The notes: generated from the letters alone by a model not told the origin. A DNA stretch of 64,000 nucleotides from Mesorhizobium sp. LMG 17147 (GCF_024297145.1 NZ_JANCTC010000002.1:62001-126000), one strand, 5' to 3'; shown: positions 52,834-62,215, counted from the stretch's first letter. A program made the numbers and translations.

Positions 52834-53922
52834 ATGGCGAATGGGCTCGATGATGTGGTGGCGGCGGAAACGGTGCTCTCCGATGTTGACGGTCTTGGCG
52901 GCCGCCTGACCATCCGGGGCCATTCGTTGCCCGAACTGGCAGGCCGCTGGAAATACGCCGAGGTGGTCCATCTGCTGTTCGATGGCTTTTTCGACGATCT
53001 TCCCGGCGACAAGGAACTGGCGAACGCGATCGGTCGGGCGCGCAGCGAAGTGTTCAAGCAGATCGAACCCTTGCTGCCGTTTCTCGCATCCCTCGATATC
53101 TTCAGCGCGATGCGCGCCGGCATTGCGCTGCTGCCGGACGGCGGCAAATTGCCGGACGCGCTGCGGCTGGTTGCGGCACCTGCCGTGCTGACGCCGGCCT
53201 TGCTGCGCTTGCAGCGCGGCGAAAGCCCGATTGCGCCTGATAGCAAGGCCGATCATGCCGCCGACATGCTGCGGATGCTGACTGGCATTGCGGCCTCGCC
53301 CAAATTGACGAAGGCGCTCGATGCCTATCTCGTGACGGTTTGCGACCATGGCCTCAACGCATCGACCTTCGCCGCGCGCGTGGTCGCTTCGACGCAGGCC
53401 GGGCTTACTTCGGCGGTGCTGGCCGGGCTCGGAGCGCTCAAGGGGCCGCTGCATGGCGGCGCCCCAGGTCCGGTGATCGAGATGCTGGACACGATCGAGG
53501 CGCATGGCGACGCCGCCGGCTGGCTGCGTGACGAGATCGGGCGCGGCCGCCGCATCATGGGCTTCGGGCATCGCATCTACCGCGTGCGCGATCCGCGTGC
53601 CGACGTGCTGAAAGCGGTGGTGCGGCAACTCGGCGCCAAGGGCGAAGCCGGCCACCGGCTGGCGTTTGCCGAGAGCGTGGAGCAAGCGGCGCTCGAAGTG
53701 CTTCGCATCGCCAAGCCGTCGCGCTCGCTCCAGACCAATGTCGAGTTCTTCACAGCACTTCTGCTGGAAGCGGCGGGCTTTCCGAAAGAGGCGTTCACCA
53801 ATGTCTTTGCTGCCGGGCGCGTCGCCGGCTGGATTGCCCATGCGCGCGAGCAGCAGACGAGCGGACGGCTGATCCGGCCGCAGTCGCGCTATATCGGGCC
53901 GGTCCCAGACCTCGTCGCCTGA
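52834..53922 (+). CDS. Citrate/2-methylcitrate synthase family protein
   Basis: A 362-residue short-form citrate synthase. His207 (GPLHGGAP) and His246 (GFGHRIYRVRDPRAD) match the first two catalytic residues, but the third, the Asp of NVDF in canonical enzymes, is Glu304 here (TNVEFFTALL). It may still work, since some short-form synthases have Glu there. Start ATG 52834 follows AAGGAGAAAACC. The main citrate synthase gltA is probably elsewhere; this one may act on methylcitrate or another acyl-CoA. Confidence 0.88.
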   Translation: MANGLDDVVAAETVLSDVDGLGGRLTIRGHSLPELAGRWKYAEVVHLLFDGFFDDLPGDKELANAIGRARSEVFKQIEPLLPFLASLDIFSAMRAGIALLPDGGKLPDALRLVAAPAVLTPALLRLQRGESPIAPDSKADHAADMLRMLTGIAASPKLTKALDAYLVTVCDHGLNASTFAARVVASTQAGLTSAVLAGLGALKGPLHGGAPGPVIEMLDTIEAHGDAAGWLRDEIGRGRRIMGFGHRIYRVRDPRADVLKAVVRQLGAKGEAGHRLAFAESVEQAALEVLRIAKPSRSLQTNVEFFTALLLEAAGFPKEAFTNVFAAGRVAGWIAHAREQQTSGRLIRPQSRYIGPVPDLVA

Positions 53923-53975
53923 GGATTTTTCCCTCGCATACTTACGGAAGCCGGTCGCAATAGCCGGTGCTGGAC

Positions 53976-54099
53976 ACCTCTCTCGTCGAGATAAGAGAGG
54001 TCCTCATGACAAAAATTTCATGTCATTGCTCCACACATCCGCTGTTCTTGGATGGCAGAGAACCTATATGCTGCAGTGCAACATGGTTCCGCGGGAACC
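53976..54099 (+). other. bdhA leader with three inverted repeats
   Basis: The 199-base gap before bdhA contains perfect hairpins: ACCTCTCT/AGAGAGGT (53976-54001), ATGAC/GTCAT (54006-54026) and GGTTCC/GGAACC (54085-54099). A TGC-rich stretch TGCTGCAGTGCAAC (54069-54082) lies just before the last. They may be operator or leader structures; none ends in a T-run. Confidence 0.5.
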
Positions 54100-54121
54100 C
54101 ACTTCAAAGGAATAGCCAGCC

Positions 54122-54904
54122 TTGACTACCAGAAAAACCGCCATCGTCACGGGTTCTACCTCGGGCATCGGCCTGGCCATTGCCCACGCGCTCGCGGCCG
54201 AAGGCTGCAACCTCGTCGTCAATTCCTTTTCCGATACCGCAGACGACCACGCCATCGCAGACGCGATCGCGAAGCACCACAAGGTGAGGACCGCCTATGT
54301 CAAAGCCGACATGTCGAAGCCGGCCGAGTGCCGGGCTTTGGTGGCGAAGGCAGCCGAGGCATTCGGCTCGGTCGATATCCTGATCAACAATGCCGGCATC
54401 CAGCATGTCGCGCCGGTGGAAAGCTTCCCGATCGAGAAGTGGGATGCGATCATCGCCATCAACCTGTCATCGGCCTTCCACACCATTGCCGCCGCCATTC
54501 CGTTGATGAAACAGGCTGGTGGCGGCCGGATCGTCAACGTCGCCTCGGCCCACGGCCTTGTCGCCTCGCCGTTCAAGTCGGCCTATGTCTCGGCCAAGCA
54601 TGGCATTATGGGCTTGACCAAGACTGTCGCTCTGGAGCTGGCGCGCGACAAGATCACCTGCAATGCCATTTGTCCGGGCTATGTGCTGACGCCGCTGGTC
54701 GAGGCGCAGATCCCCGATCAGATGAAGGCCAACAAGATGGACCGCGAGACGGTGGTCCGCGAGGTCATGCTCGAAAAGCAGCCGACCAAGGAGTTCGTTA
54801 CCGTCGAGCAGGTTGCGGCGGCGGCAGTGTTCCTATGCTCGGATGCGGCGGCGCAGATCAACGGCACGCACATCTCTGTCGATGGCGGCTGGACCGCTCA
54901 GTGA
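54122..54904 (+). CDS. bdhA: 3-hydroxybutyrate dehydrogenase BdhA
   Basis: A 260-residue SDR that oxidises (R)-3-hydroxybutyrate to acetoacetate in PHB use. TGSTSGIG (10-17), NNAGIQHVAPVE, SAHGLVASPFKSAYVSAKHG with the catalytic Ser/Tyr/Lys, and CPGYVLTPLVEAQI are family-typical. TTG 54122 is the start (MTTRKTAIVTG), with AAAGGA about 11 bases upstream. The patatin gene overlaps its end (GTG 54901) or starts 26 bases later (ATG 54931). Confidence 0.93.
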   Translation: MTTRKTAIVTGSTSGIGLAIAHALAAEGCNLVVNSFSDTADDHAIADAIAKHHKVRTAYVKADMSKPAECRALVAKAAEAFGSVDILINNAGIQHVAPVESFPIEKWDAIIAINLSSAFHTIAAAIPLMKQAGGGRIVNVASAHGLVASPFKSAYVSAKHGIMGLTKTVALELARDKITCNAICPGYVLTPLVEAQIPDQMKANKMDRETVVREVMLEKQPTKEFVTVEQVAAAAVFLCSDAAAQINGTHISVDGGWTAQ

Positions 54905-54930
54905 GCCATCCAGCGGTCAAGGGCCACGCC

Positions 54931-56061
54931 ATGCCGAAAAACGGCAAGGTGGAAGAGCCAAAGAAGATCAACATCGCGCTGCAAGGCGGCGGCTCGCACG
55001 GGGCGTTTTCCTGGGGCGTGCTCGATCGGCTGTTGGAGGACGGGCGCCTCGATATAACGGCGGTTTCGGGCACCAGCGCCGGCGCCATGAATGCCGTGGC
55101 GCTGGCCGACGGCTTTGTCCGCGGCGGCGTCGAGGGTGCGCGGCGCAAGCTCGACGATTTCTGGCGTGCGGTGGCGGCAAAGGGCCGCTTCAGCCCGGTG
55201 CAGCGCATGCCTTGGGACGTCGCCTGGGGCAATTGGTCGATCGAGAACACGCCCGGCTATTTCCTGTTCGATACGATGTCTCGGGTATTTTCGCCCTATG
55301 TCGCCAATCCGCTCGCCATCAATCCGCTGCGCGACGTGGTCGAACGTGAGATCGATTTCGACAATGTGCGCGCCTGCAAGTCGATTGAACTGTTCATTTC
55401 CGCTACCAATGTCGAGACCGGCCAGTTGCGGGTCTTCTCTGATGGCGAGATCGACCTCGACACGGTGATGGCGTCGGCCTGCTTGCCGCAATTGTTCCGT
55501 GCCGTCGAGATCAAGGGCGTTCCCTATTGGGATGGCGGTTATGGCGGCAACCCGGCACTGTTCCCGTTCTTCAAGACGGCGGCCACCGAGGACGTGCTTT
55601 TGGTTCAGATCAATCCGGTGGTCCGCGAGGGGACGCCGAAGAGCGCCAATGAGATTCAAAACCGCATCGACGAGATCACCTTCAATGCCGGGCTGTTGCG
55701 CGAATTCCGCTCGATCGCCTTCGTCAAGGAATTGATCGCCGCCGGCCGACTGCCGCACGGCGAATATCGCGACATACGCATGCACCGCATCGATGCCGAC
55801 GAAGCGTTCAAGGATTTGTCGGCATCCTCCAAGGTCAATGCCGAATGGGCGTTCCTTGCCTATCTGCGCGACCTCGGCCGCACCGCGGCCAGTGACTGGC
55901 TGGAAGAAAATTACGACGCCGTCGGCAAGCGGCCGACGATCGATCTGTCCAGCGAGCTCGATGACGGCCTGAAGCCGGTACGCGGGCCCGCGCCGGGCCG
56001 CCGGGTCAAGGAGTTTCTTGCGGCGCGCAAGCAGCCCGAGGCCGCCCGCCGTCCGGCCTAG
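54931..56061 (+). CDS. Patatin-like phospholipase/esterase
   Basis: A 376-residue patatin. The oxyanion loop GGGSHG is at 19-24, the nucleophile Ser49 is in GTSAG, and the dyad Asp is in WDGGYGG (about 195). ATG 54931 is preferred; GTG 54901 overlaps the bdhA stop and is possible. Patatins cleave lipid ester bonds. Position in a bdhA operon suggests a link to PHB granule or lipid turnover, but this is inference. The C-terminus (about 330-376) is basic and unstructured. Confidence 0.88.
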   Translation: MPKNGKVEEPKKINIALQGGGSHGAFSWGVLDRLLEDGRLDITAVSGTSAGAMNAVALADGFVRGGVEGARRKLDDFWRAVAAKGRFSPVQRMPWDVAWGNWSIENTPGYFLFDTMSRVFSPYVANPLAINPLRDVVEREIDFDNVRACKSIELFISATNVETGQLRVFSDGEIDLDTVMASACLPQLFRAVEIKGVPYWDGGYGGNPALFPFFKTAATEDVLLVQINPVVREGTPKSANEIQNRIDEITFNAGLLREFRSIAFVKELIAAGRLPHGEYRDIRMHRIDADEAFKDLSASSKVNAEWAFLAYLRDLGRTAASDWLEENYDAVGKRPTIDLSSELDDGLKPVRGPAPGRRVKEFLAARKQPEAARRPA

Positions 56062-56446
56062 AACGGTCAATCCTTTCGGAAACGCCGAACCGCTCTATCT
56101 TTTTCTTTTTGTTTTGACGCAATTCCGGACGGAAACCGTTTCACACTTTTCCTGGGATTGCTCTCGCTCCTCCGCAAAGCAGATGACATCGCAATCTGTC
56201 CGATTATCCTGACACTTGCTGCCATACCGCTGTTTTGGCGATCAACAGCCGATGCTGCAGCCGCATCTTTGCGAACAAAGCAACAATCCATCAACTTTTC
56301 TGACTATATTGCGCCGCAACTTTGAGGTAGAAGCGCGCTTCGCCGATCACGGCAATTTGAATACGGCCTCGCGCGCACCCATATCGGCGACGCGCCCCAA
56401 GTAGAAGATGCGGCCTGGCCGAACCCCGCGCACTGGAAAAATAACG
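56062..56446. other. 385-base region between patatin and efflux genes
   Basis: No convincing gene; small ORFs here lack conserved features. It should contain the promoter for the RND pair. No clear operator or terminator was found. Confidence 0.4.
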
Positions 56447-57658
56447 ATGCCGAAATTCAGGTTTCACAAGCTTGCAGCCATTGTTGTGCTCATCGGTTTC
56501 GCCGGCTGGATGGCGACAGGCGAGTTCTCGTCCGTCGGCAGCGCGTCCGCCGACAACAAGCCCAAGGCAGGAGAGGTCGAACAGCCCAAGACAGCCGACG
56601 CAGGCAAGCCCCAAACTGGCGAACAGGGGGCTGCCAAGCCGGGGACTGCCGAGGCGGAACAGCCCAAGGCGCCGTTACGTACGGTCGCGGTCATAACCCC
56701 GCCGCGGCGCACCTATGCACGCGCTATCCGCATTTCCGGACTGACCGAAGCCGACAAGCGCGCCGTCCTGGCGACACGCGTCGCCGGCGTCATCGACAAG
56801 CTGCCGGTCAAGCAGGGTCAGCACGTCAAGACCGGCGACCTGATCCTGATGCTTGCCGCCGAGGAAAAAATCTCGGCGGTCGACAATGCCAAACAGCTTG
56901 TCGTGCAGCGTGAGGCAGAGCTGGCTGCTGCCCTGCGGCTGATGAAAACCGGCAATCTGCCCAAGTTGCAGCTCGATACAGCCCGCTCCAACCTGACGCT
57001 GGCCAAGTCGCAACTGGACGCAGCGCAAGCCGAACTCGACCGCAACGAGGTGAAGGCGCCCTTCGACGGCGTTATCGACCGGGTGCCGGTGGAGCTTGGC
57101 AGTTCCGTGATGCAGGGCGGCGAGGTGGCTACTATTCTCAGCCTCGACCCGGTGATTGCGCGCGGCGAGGTCAGCGAACGCGATCTCGGCTATCTGAAGA
57201 TCGGTGACAAGGCGAATGTGCGTCTGGTCAGCGGCCAGAACGTCGAGGGCATCGTGCGCTACATCAGCCGGGATGCATCTTCGGCAACCCGTACCTTCCG
57301 GGTCGAAGTCGCCATCCCGAATGCAGATGGTTCCGTACCGGCCGGCATGACGGCCGAAATCGCGCTCAGCGCCCAGCCGACCGACGCCGTCATGCTGCCG
57401 CGCTCGGTGGTGACGCTCGGCGACAAGGGCGACCTCGGCATCCGCGCCGTCGACAAGGACGACAAGGTCGTGTTCTTCCCGATCGACCTGGTCGACGACA
57501 CGCCGACCGGCCTGGTGCTCGGCGGCATTCCGGCCGACGCCCGCATCATCGTCGCCGGCCAGGAGCTGGTGAAGGAAGGCGAAATGGTCAAGCCGGTCGA
57601 AGCGGACCAGGCGACCATCCAAAAGCTGTTGGGCGAAGCGACGACCGGGACACAATAA
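56447..57658 (+). CDS. RND efflux membrane-fusion (adaptor) protein
   Basis: A 403-residue HlyD-type periplasmic adaptor. Signal/anchor helix about 7-27, a Lys/Glu/Pro-rich linker (about 38-75), then lipoyl/barrel domains (VAGVIDKLPVKQGQHVKTGDLI) and a short coiled-coil hairpin (about 150-210). It should connect the RND pump to an outer-membrane channel not encoded here. ATG 56447 follows GGAAAAAT. The pump starts 2 bases after its stop. Confidence 0.92.
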   Translation: MPKFRFHKLAAIVVLIGFAGWMATGEFSSVGSASADNKPKAGEVEQPKTADAGKPQTGEQGAAKPGTAEAEQPKAPLRTVAVITPPRRTYARAIRISGLTEADKRAVLATRVAGVIDKLPVKQGQHVKTGDLILMLAAEEKISAVDNAKQLVVQREAELAAALRLMKTGNLPKLQLDTARSNLTLAKSQLDAAQAELDRNEVKAPFDGVIDRVPVELGSSVMQGGEVATILSLDPVIARGEVSERDLGYLKIGDKANVRLVSGQNVEGIVRYISRDASSATRTFRVEVAIPNADGSVPAGMTAEIALSAQPTDAVMLPRSVVTLGDKGDLGIRAVDKDDKVVFFPIDLVDDTPTGLVLGGIPADARIIVAGQELVKEGEMVKPVEADQATIQKLLGEATTGTQ

Positions 57659-57660
57659 TC

Positions 57661-60600
57661 ATGGACATCGTCAAACTTGCAATCAGCAATGCCCGGCTGA
57701 CCATTTCGGTCCTGGTCTTTCTCATCCTTGCCGGTGCGGTTGCTTACCAGTCGACGCCGAAGGAAGCGGAACCGGACGTTCCGATTCCGATGATGTATGT
57801 CAGCCTGATCTACCAGGGCATCTCGCCGGAAGATTCCGAGCGCCTCCTGCTGCGGCCGATGGAAGCCAAGCTGAAGAGCCTGAAGGGCCTCAAGGAGATG
57901 CGCTCGGCCGCCTTCCAGGGGGGCGGTTATGTGCTGGTCGAATTCCAGCCACAGACGGATCTCGCCACCGCGCTGCAGGACACGCGCAGCAAGGTGCAGG
58001 ACGGCAAGGCCGACCTGCCGCAAGCGGCCGAGGAGCCCGTGGTCTCAGAGGTCAACATCTCCGAGTTCCCCGTCCTGGTCGTGACGCTGTCGGGCGAGGT
58101 GCCCGAGCGCGTGCTGACGGCGGCGGCGCGCGAGCTGCGCGACCGCATCGAGGAAGTGCCTGGCGTGCTCGAGGGCTCGCTGCAGGGTGCGCGCGACGAC
58201 CTCGTCGAAGTGGTCATCGATCCGATGAAGCTGTCTTCCTACGGGCTGCAGCTCGACCAGTTGATCGGTGCGGTCGGCGCTTCCAACAGTCTTGTCGCCG
58301 CCGGCAATATCGAAGGGTCCGAGGGCAAATACGCAGTCAAGGTGCCGTCGCTTATCGAGACGCCAGAGGATGTGGCGGCGCTTCCGGTCGTCGCCGGACC
58401 CAATGCCGTGGTGCAGGCCAAGGATATCGCCACCATCCGCTCGACCTTCAAGGACGCCGAGACGGTTACCCGCCTCGACGGCAAGCCGGCGATTGCCATC
58501 GAGGTGAAGAAGCGCATCGGCTCCAACCTGATCGATACGATTGGCAAGGTCAGGGAGGTGTCCGACGCCTTCATCAAGACGATGCCGGAGGGCATGCACG
58601 TCACCTACACGCAAGACAAGTCCGTTTTCGTGAACCAGTTGCTCGGCGACCTGCAGAACCACGTCATGATCGCCGTCATCCTGGTGTTCATCGTTATCCT
58701 CTACGCGCTGTCCGGCCGTGCCTCGCTGCTGATCGGATTGGCCATCCCCTCATCCTTCCTGATCGGCATCCTGTTGCTGGCAATGATGGGCTACACGATC
58801 AACATGATCGTGCTGTTCAGCCTCATCCTGGCGGTCGGCATGCTGGTCGACGACGCCATCATCGTCACAGAATTCGCCGAGCGTCGCATGAGCGAGGGCA
58901 TGCCGAAGCAAGAGGCGTTCGCGCTTGCCGCCAAGCGCATGGCCGGCCCGGTCATCGCGGCTACGATGACGCGCATTGCCGCCTTCTCGCCGCTGTTGTT
59001 CTGGCCGGGCATCATCGGCGACTTCATGAAATATATGCCGATCACGCTGATCGTGACGCTCTCGGCCTCGATGCTCTATGCGCTGGTTTTCGCACCGACG
59101 CTGGGCGCGATATTTGCCAAGGCGCCGGCCCATCACCCCGACGACAATCGCGACGGCTGGTACATGGCCGTGGTCAAGCAGGCGGTGCACTATCCCATCA
59201 CCGTGCTTGTCCTCACTGTGGCGCTGTTGTTCGGCGTCGGCTACGCCTATTCGAAATTCGGCGCCGGCGTCGAATTCTTCCCGAATGTCGAACCTGACTA
59301 CGGCCTGCTCTATGTCCACGCCCGCGGCAATCTTTCGCTTGCCGAAATGGATGCGGCCACCAAGACGGCGGAAAATCGGCTGCTCGGTTGGCCGGGCGTG
59401 AAGTCCGTCTATACCCGTGTCGGCAAGACGCAGGGCGGCGGCCAGGATGTCCCAGAAGATGTGGTTGGCGTGATCCAGTACGAATTCGTCGACTGGCGGG
59501 AGCGCAAATCGGCGAACTCAATCCTGGACGAACTGCGCGGCGTGATGGCCGGCATTCCCGGTGTCGACGTCGAGGTTCGCGTGCCGGAAGCCGGCCCGCC
59601 CACCGGCAAGCCGATCCAGATCAGGCTTTCGGCCGTCGATCCGAAGGGCCTTGACGACAAAGCCCGCGCCGTCGCCGCGCGCATTGCCAAGGTGCCCGGC
59701 GTCATCGATATTTCCGACGGTCTGGCGCCGCCCGGCGTCGACTGGGCGCTTGAAGTCGATCGCGCCAAGGCGGCGCAGTACGGCATCAGTCCGACCGCGG
59801 TCGGGACGGTCGTGCAATTGGTGACCAACGGGCTGAAGCTCAGCGAGTACCGGCCCGCCGGCGCCGACGATGCGGTGGACATCAGGCTGCGCCTGCCCGA
59901 GGATCGGCGCACGCTGTCGACGCTCGACGAACTCAGGGTGCAGACCGCGCAAGGCTCGGTGCCGATCTCGAACTTCGTCGTGCGCAAGCCGGAGCCCACG
60001 GTCGGTATCCTCAACCGCATCGACGGTGCGCGAACGGTGGTCGTCCAGGCCAACGTCGCAGCCGGCGCCCAGGTGGCTGCCGTCCAGCAGGAGGTCACCA
60101 AAGCTGTCGCCGACATGAACCTCGGCAGCGGCATTCGCTGGAAGCTTGCCGGTTCGAATGAGGACAGTGCGGAGGCCGGGGCCTTCCTCAGCAAAGCCTT
60201 CGGTGCGGCGATCTTCCTGATCTTCATCGTGCTTCTGGCGCAGTTCAACAAGTTCACCAGCGTCTGGCTGGTGCTGTCCTGCGTGGTCATGGCGACGATC
60301 GGCGTGTTCCTCGGGCTGCTGCTGACGGGACAGGCATTCGGCATCGTCATGTCGGGCATCGGTGTCATTGCGCTGGCCGGCGTGGTGGTGAACAACAACA
60401 TCGTGCTGATCGACACCTATGACCGATTGCGCGAAGAGGGCTGGGACAAATACGAAGCCGTTCTGCAGACCTGCCGCGAACGTGCCCGCCCGGTGGTGCT
60501 GACGGCAGTGTCGGCGATTCTTGGCGTGCTGCCGATCGCTTTCGGCCTCGGCCTCGAAATCTTCCACCACGAGACGACGATCAACGCGCCGTCGACGCAA

Positions 60601-60837
60601 TGGTGGATTTCGCTGTCCTCGGCGATCGTCTTCGGGCTGTCCTTCGCCACCGTGCTGACGCTGGTGGTAACGCCGTCGATGCTGATGGTGTTCACGCGCG
60701 CCAAGGTCAAACCCGGTGCGCGCCGTGGCTGGTTCAGTCGCCTGTTGGGCCGTCGCAAGGCCGAGATCTCCTCGGAAGGCCTGGGGGCCGATCTGGGCGC
60801 CGAACCGGCGATCGCCTTCCCGAAGGCCGCCGAATAG
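57661..60837 (+). CDS. RND efflux pump
   Basis: A 1058-residue proton-driven pump of the AcrB/HAE1 class with 12 membrane segments and two large periplasmic loops. The proton-relay pair is visible in LILAVGMLVDDAIIVTE (about 397-401). N-terminal LAISNARLTISVLVF and the GVVVNNNIVLIDTY segment (second half) fit. Substrate unknown. Likely tripartite with the upstream adaptor. It ends with a terminator at 60864-60892. Confidence 0.95.
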   Translation: MDIVKLAISNARLTISVLVFLILAGAVAYQSTPKEAEPDVPIPMMYVSLIYQGISPEDSERLLLRPMEAKLKSLKGLKEMRSAAFQGGGYVLVEFQPQTDLATALQDTRSKVQDGKADLPQAAEEPVVSEVNISEFPVLVVTLSGEVPERVLTAAARELRDRIEEVPGVLEGSLQGARDDLVEVVIDPMKLSSYGLQLDQLIGAVGASNSLVAAGNIEGSEGKYAVKVPSLIETPEDVAALPVVAGPNAVVQAKDIATIRSTFKDAETVTRLDGKPAIAIEVKKRIGSNLIDTIGKVREVSDAFIKTMPEGMHVTYTQDKSVFVNQLLGDLQNHVMIAVILVFIVILYALSGRASLLIGLAIPSSFLIGILLLAMMGYTINMIVLFSLILAVGMLVDDAIIVTEFAERRMSEGMPKQEAFALAAKRMAGPVIAATMTRIAAFSPLLFWPGIIGDFMKYMPITLIVTLSASMLYALVFAPTLGAIFAKAPAHHPDDNRDGWYMAVVKQAVHYPITVLVLTVALLFGVGYAYSKFGAGVEFFPNVEPDYGLLYVHARGNLSLAEMDAATKTAENRLLGWPGVKSVYTRVGKTQGGGQDVPEDVVGVIQYEFVDWRERKSANSILDELRGVMAGIPGVDVEVRVPEAGPPTGKPIQIRLSAVDPKGLDDKARAVAARIAKVPGVIDISDGLAPPGVDWALEVDRAKAAQYGISPTAVGTVVQLVTNGLKLSEYRPAGADDAVDIRLRLPEDRRTLSTLDELRVQTAQGSVPISNFVVRKPEPTVGILNRIDGARTVVVQANVAAGAQVAAVQQEVTKAVADMNLGSGIRWKLAGSNEDSAEAGAFLSKAFGAAIFLIFIVLLAQFNKFTSVWLVLSCVVMATIGVFLGLLLTGQAFGIVMSGIGVIALAGVVVNNNIVLIDTYDRLREEGWDKYEAVLQTCRERARPVVLTAVSAILGVLPIAFGLGLEIFHHETTINAPSTQWWISLSSAIVFGLSFATVLTLVVTPSMLMVFTRAKVKPGARRGWFSRLLGRRKAEISSEGLGADLGAEPAIAFPKAAE

Positions 60838-60863
60838 AGTCCGATTGCTGCCCTGATCAAGCA

Positions 60864-60892
60864 AAGGCCGCCCGGGAACAATGGGCGGCCTT
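60864..60892 (+). terminator. Terminator after the RND pump gene
   Basis: Stem AAGGCCGCCC (60864-60873) and GGGCGGCCTT (60883-60892), 9-base loop, followed by CTG; no long T-run beyond the stem end. Confidence 0.65.
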
Positions 60893-60935
60893 CTGCATTG
60901 TTTCGTCATTGCAACCTCAAAGCGAGGATTTTCTG

Positions 60936-61094
60936 ATGACGATCAGCACCATTCTCATCATTATTCTTATTCTTATCCTGATCGGCGCGGTTCCGGCGTG
61001 GCCGCATTCTCGGTCCTGGGGTTACGGCCCATCCGGCATCGTCGGCGTCATCCTGATCGTTGTCTTGGTGCTGCTGTTGATGGGCCGGATCTGA
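60936..61094 (+). CDS. DUF3309-like tiny membrane protein
   Basis: A 52-residue protein: MTISTILIIILILILIGAVP, then WPHSRSWGYGPSGIVG and VILIVVLVLLLMGRI. Two hydrophobic helices flank the conserved WPHSRSWGYGPSG motif. This is the small family DUF3309 common in Proteobacteria and of unknown function, probably in the inner membrane. GAGGA (60924-60928) precedes ATG 60936. Confidence 0.8.
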   Translation: MTISTILIIILILILIGAVPAWPHSRSWGYGPSGIVGVILIVVLVLLLMGRI

Positions 61095-61157
61095 GCGCAA
61101 TCATTGGTCCGGACAAGCGGCGGATGACCGTCAGACCATCCGTCTTTTTCAACTTCC

Positions 61158-62120
61158 TTATTGGGCAGCTTGCTGCACCGGCTTGGTTGTGGCGACGCCG
61201 ATATCCTCAAGCGCTTCCGATACTGCATCTTCCAGCGGCGTGTGCGGGATCGTACCGATAATGCCTTCCAGCCGGGCTGAAGCCAGCCGGTGCGGCTCGA
61301 AGCGGAGATAGGACATCGAAACGATCTCGCGCCACATCGCCACGAACGGGCTGCCGGCGCGCAGCACCCACCACGGCATCTTCGTCAGCTTCAGCGCGTG
61401 CCCGAGCGCCTTCTCCGCGGCCGCCTTGATGTCCAGATCGGTCACCGCATGGCCAGGAAAATTCAGCGCCTCGTATGAGCCGAGCTTGTCGAGATTGTCA
61501 GCCAGCCCGACGAAGGTCTTGGCCAGGTCGGGCAGATAGGCCCATTCATGCACGAGATCGACCGGTCCTGGTGCCGTATAGATACCCTTGGTCATCTTGG
61601 CGGCGACAACCAGATCGAACCACGATCCGCTGCCGGTGCCGCCGAAGAAATCACCGGCGCGCAGCAGGATCGTGCGCACCCGACCCGCGTCGGCCTCGCG
61701 GCGAAACAGATCTTCCATGGCGACGCGGATGCGGCCCTTTTCCGTCGTCGGGCGAAACGGCGTGTCTTCGGCGATCACCGCCGGCATCGGCGAGCCGTAA
61801 TTGTAGACGGTGCCCGGGAAGAGATGCAGTGCGCCGTTCGCCCGACAGGCAGCCATGACGTTCTCCGCCATCGGCAGACACTTACCCCAGTCGGTGTAGA
61901 GCGGGTTGAGGCCGTTGAAGATGATGTCGACGCCTTCGGTGGCGCGGATCAGCGCGTTGCGGTCGAGCGCGTCGCCGGCGATTGCCGTGGCGCCTTTAAG
62001 CTCGGCCGGCACCTTGCCGCCGCGGGTGACGGCGCGGACATCGTAGCCGGCATCGAGGAAGGCCTTGGCCACCGTGCGGCCGAGCCGGCCGTTGGCGCCG
62101 AGAATTGCGATCTTGGTCAT
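61158..62120 (-). CDS. NAD(P)-dependent epimerase/dehydratase-type SDR
   Basis: A 320-residue extended or atypical SDR with the NAD(P) motif GANGRLGRT (8-16) and YNYGSP near the catalytic Tyr (about 121). It resembles NmrA/epimerase-like proteins; substrate unknown. ATG 62120 (MTKIAILGANG) is used; a frame upstream to 62168 overlaps the promoter. It is divergent from a LysR gene, which probably regulates it. Confidence 0.85.
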   Translation of the reverse strand: MTKIAILGANGRLGRTVAKAFLDAGYDVRAVTRGGKVPAELKGATAIAGDALDRNALIRATEGVDIIFNGLNPLYTDWGKCLPMAENVMAACRANGALHLFPGTVYNYGSPMPAVIAEDTPFRPTTEKGRIRVAMEDLFRREADAGRVRTILLRAGDFFGGTGSGSWFDLVVAAKMTKGIYTAPGPVDLVHEWAYLPDLAKTFVGLADNLDKLGSYEALNFPGHAVTDLDIKAAAEKALGHALKLTKMPWWVLRAGSPFVAMWREIVSMSYLRFEPHRLASARLEGIIGTIPHTPLEDAVSEALEDIGVATTKPVQQAAQ

Positions 62121-62203
62121 TGTTCGTCTCCGTGTTTGTGTTGAGACCCTGTTGTGGTCTCTTCGCAAGCGAATGAAAATTGACTAATGATGGCGATCTG
62201 ATA

Positions 62204-62215
62204 TTCAATTTTGAA
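62204..62215. promoter_or_regulatory. Candidate LysR operator between divergent SDR and LysR genes
   Basis: TTCAA-TT-TTGAA is a perfect short palindrome at 62204-62215 at the LysR start codon, in the 94-base divergent region. A longer AT-rich stretch with T-N11-A candidates precedes it. Confidence 0.35.

Noticed and set aside
60875..60900. EcfG-type promoter before the DUF3309-like gene (GGAAC then TGTTT)
   Set aside because: The GTT is about two bases too far from GGAAC for the consensus, and the GGAAC lies in the loop of the RND terminator.
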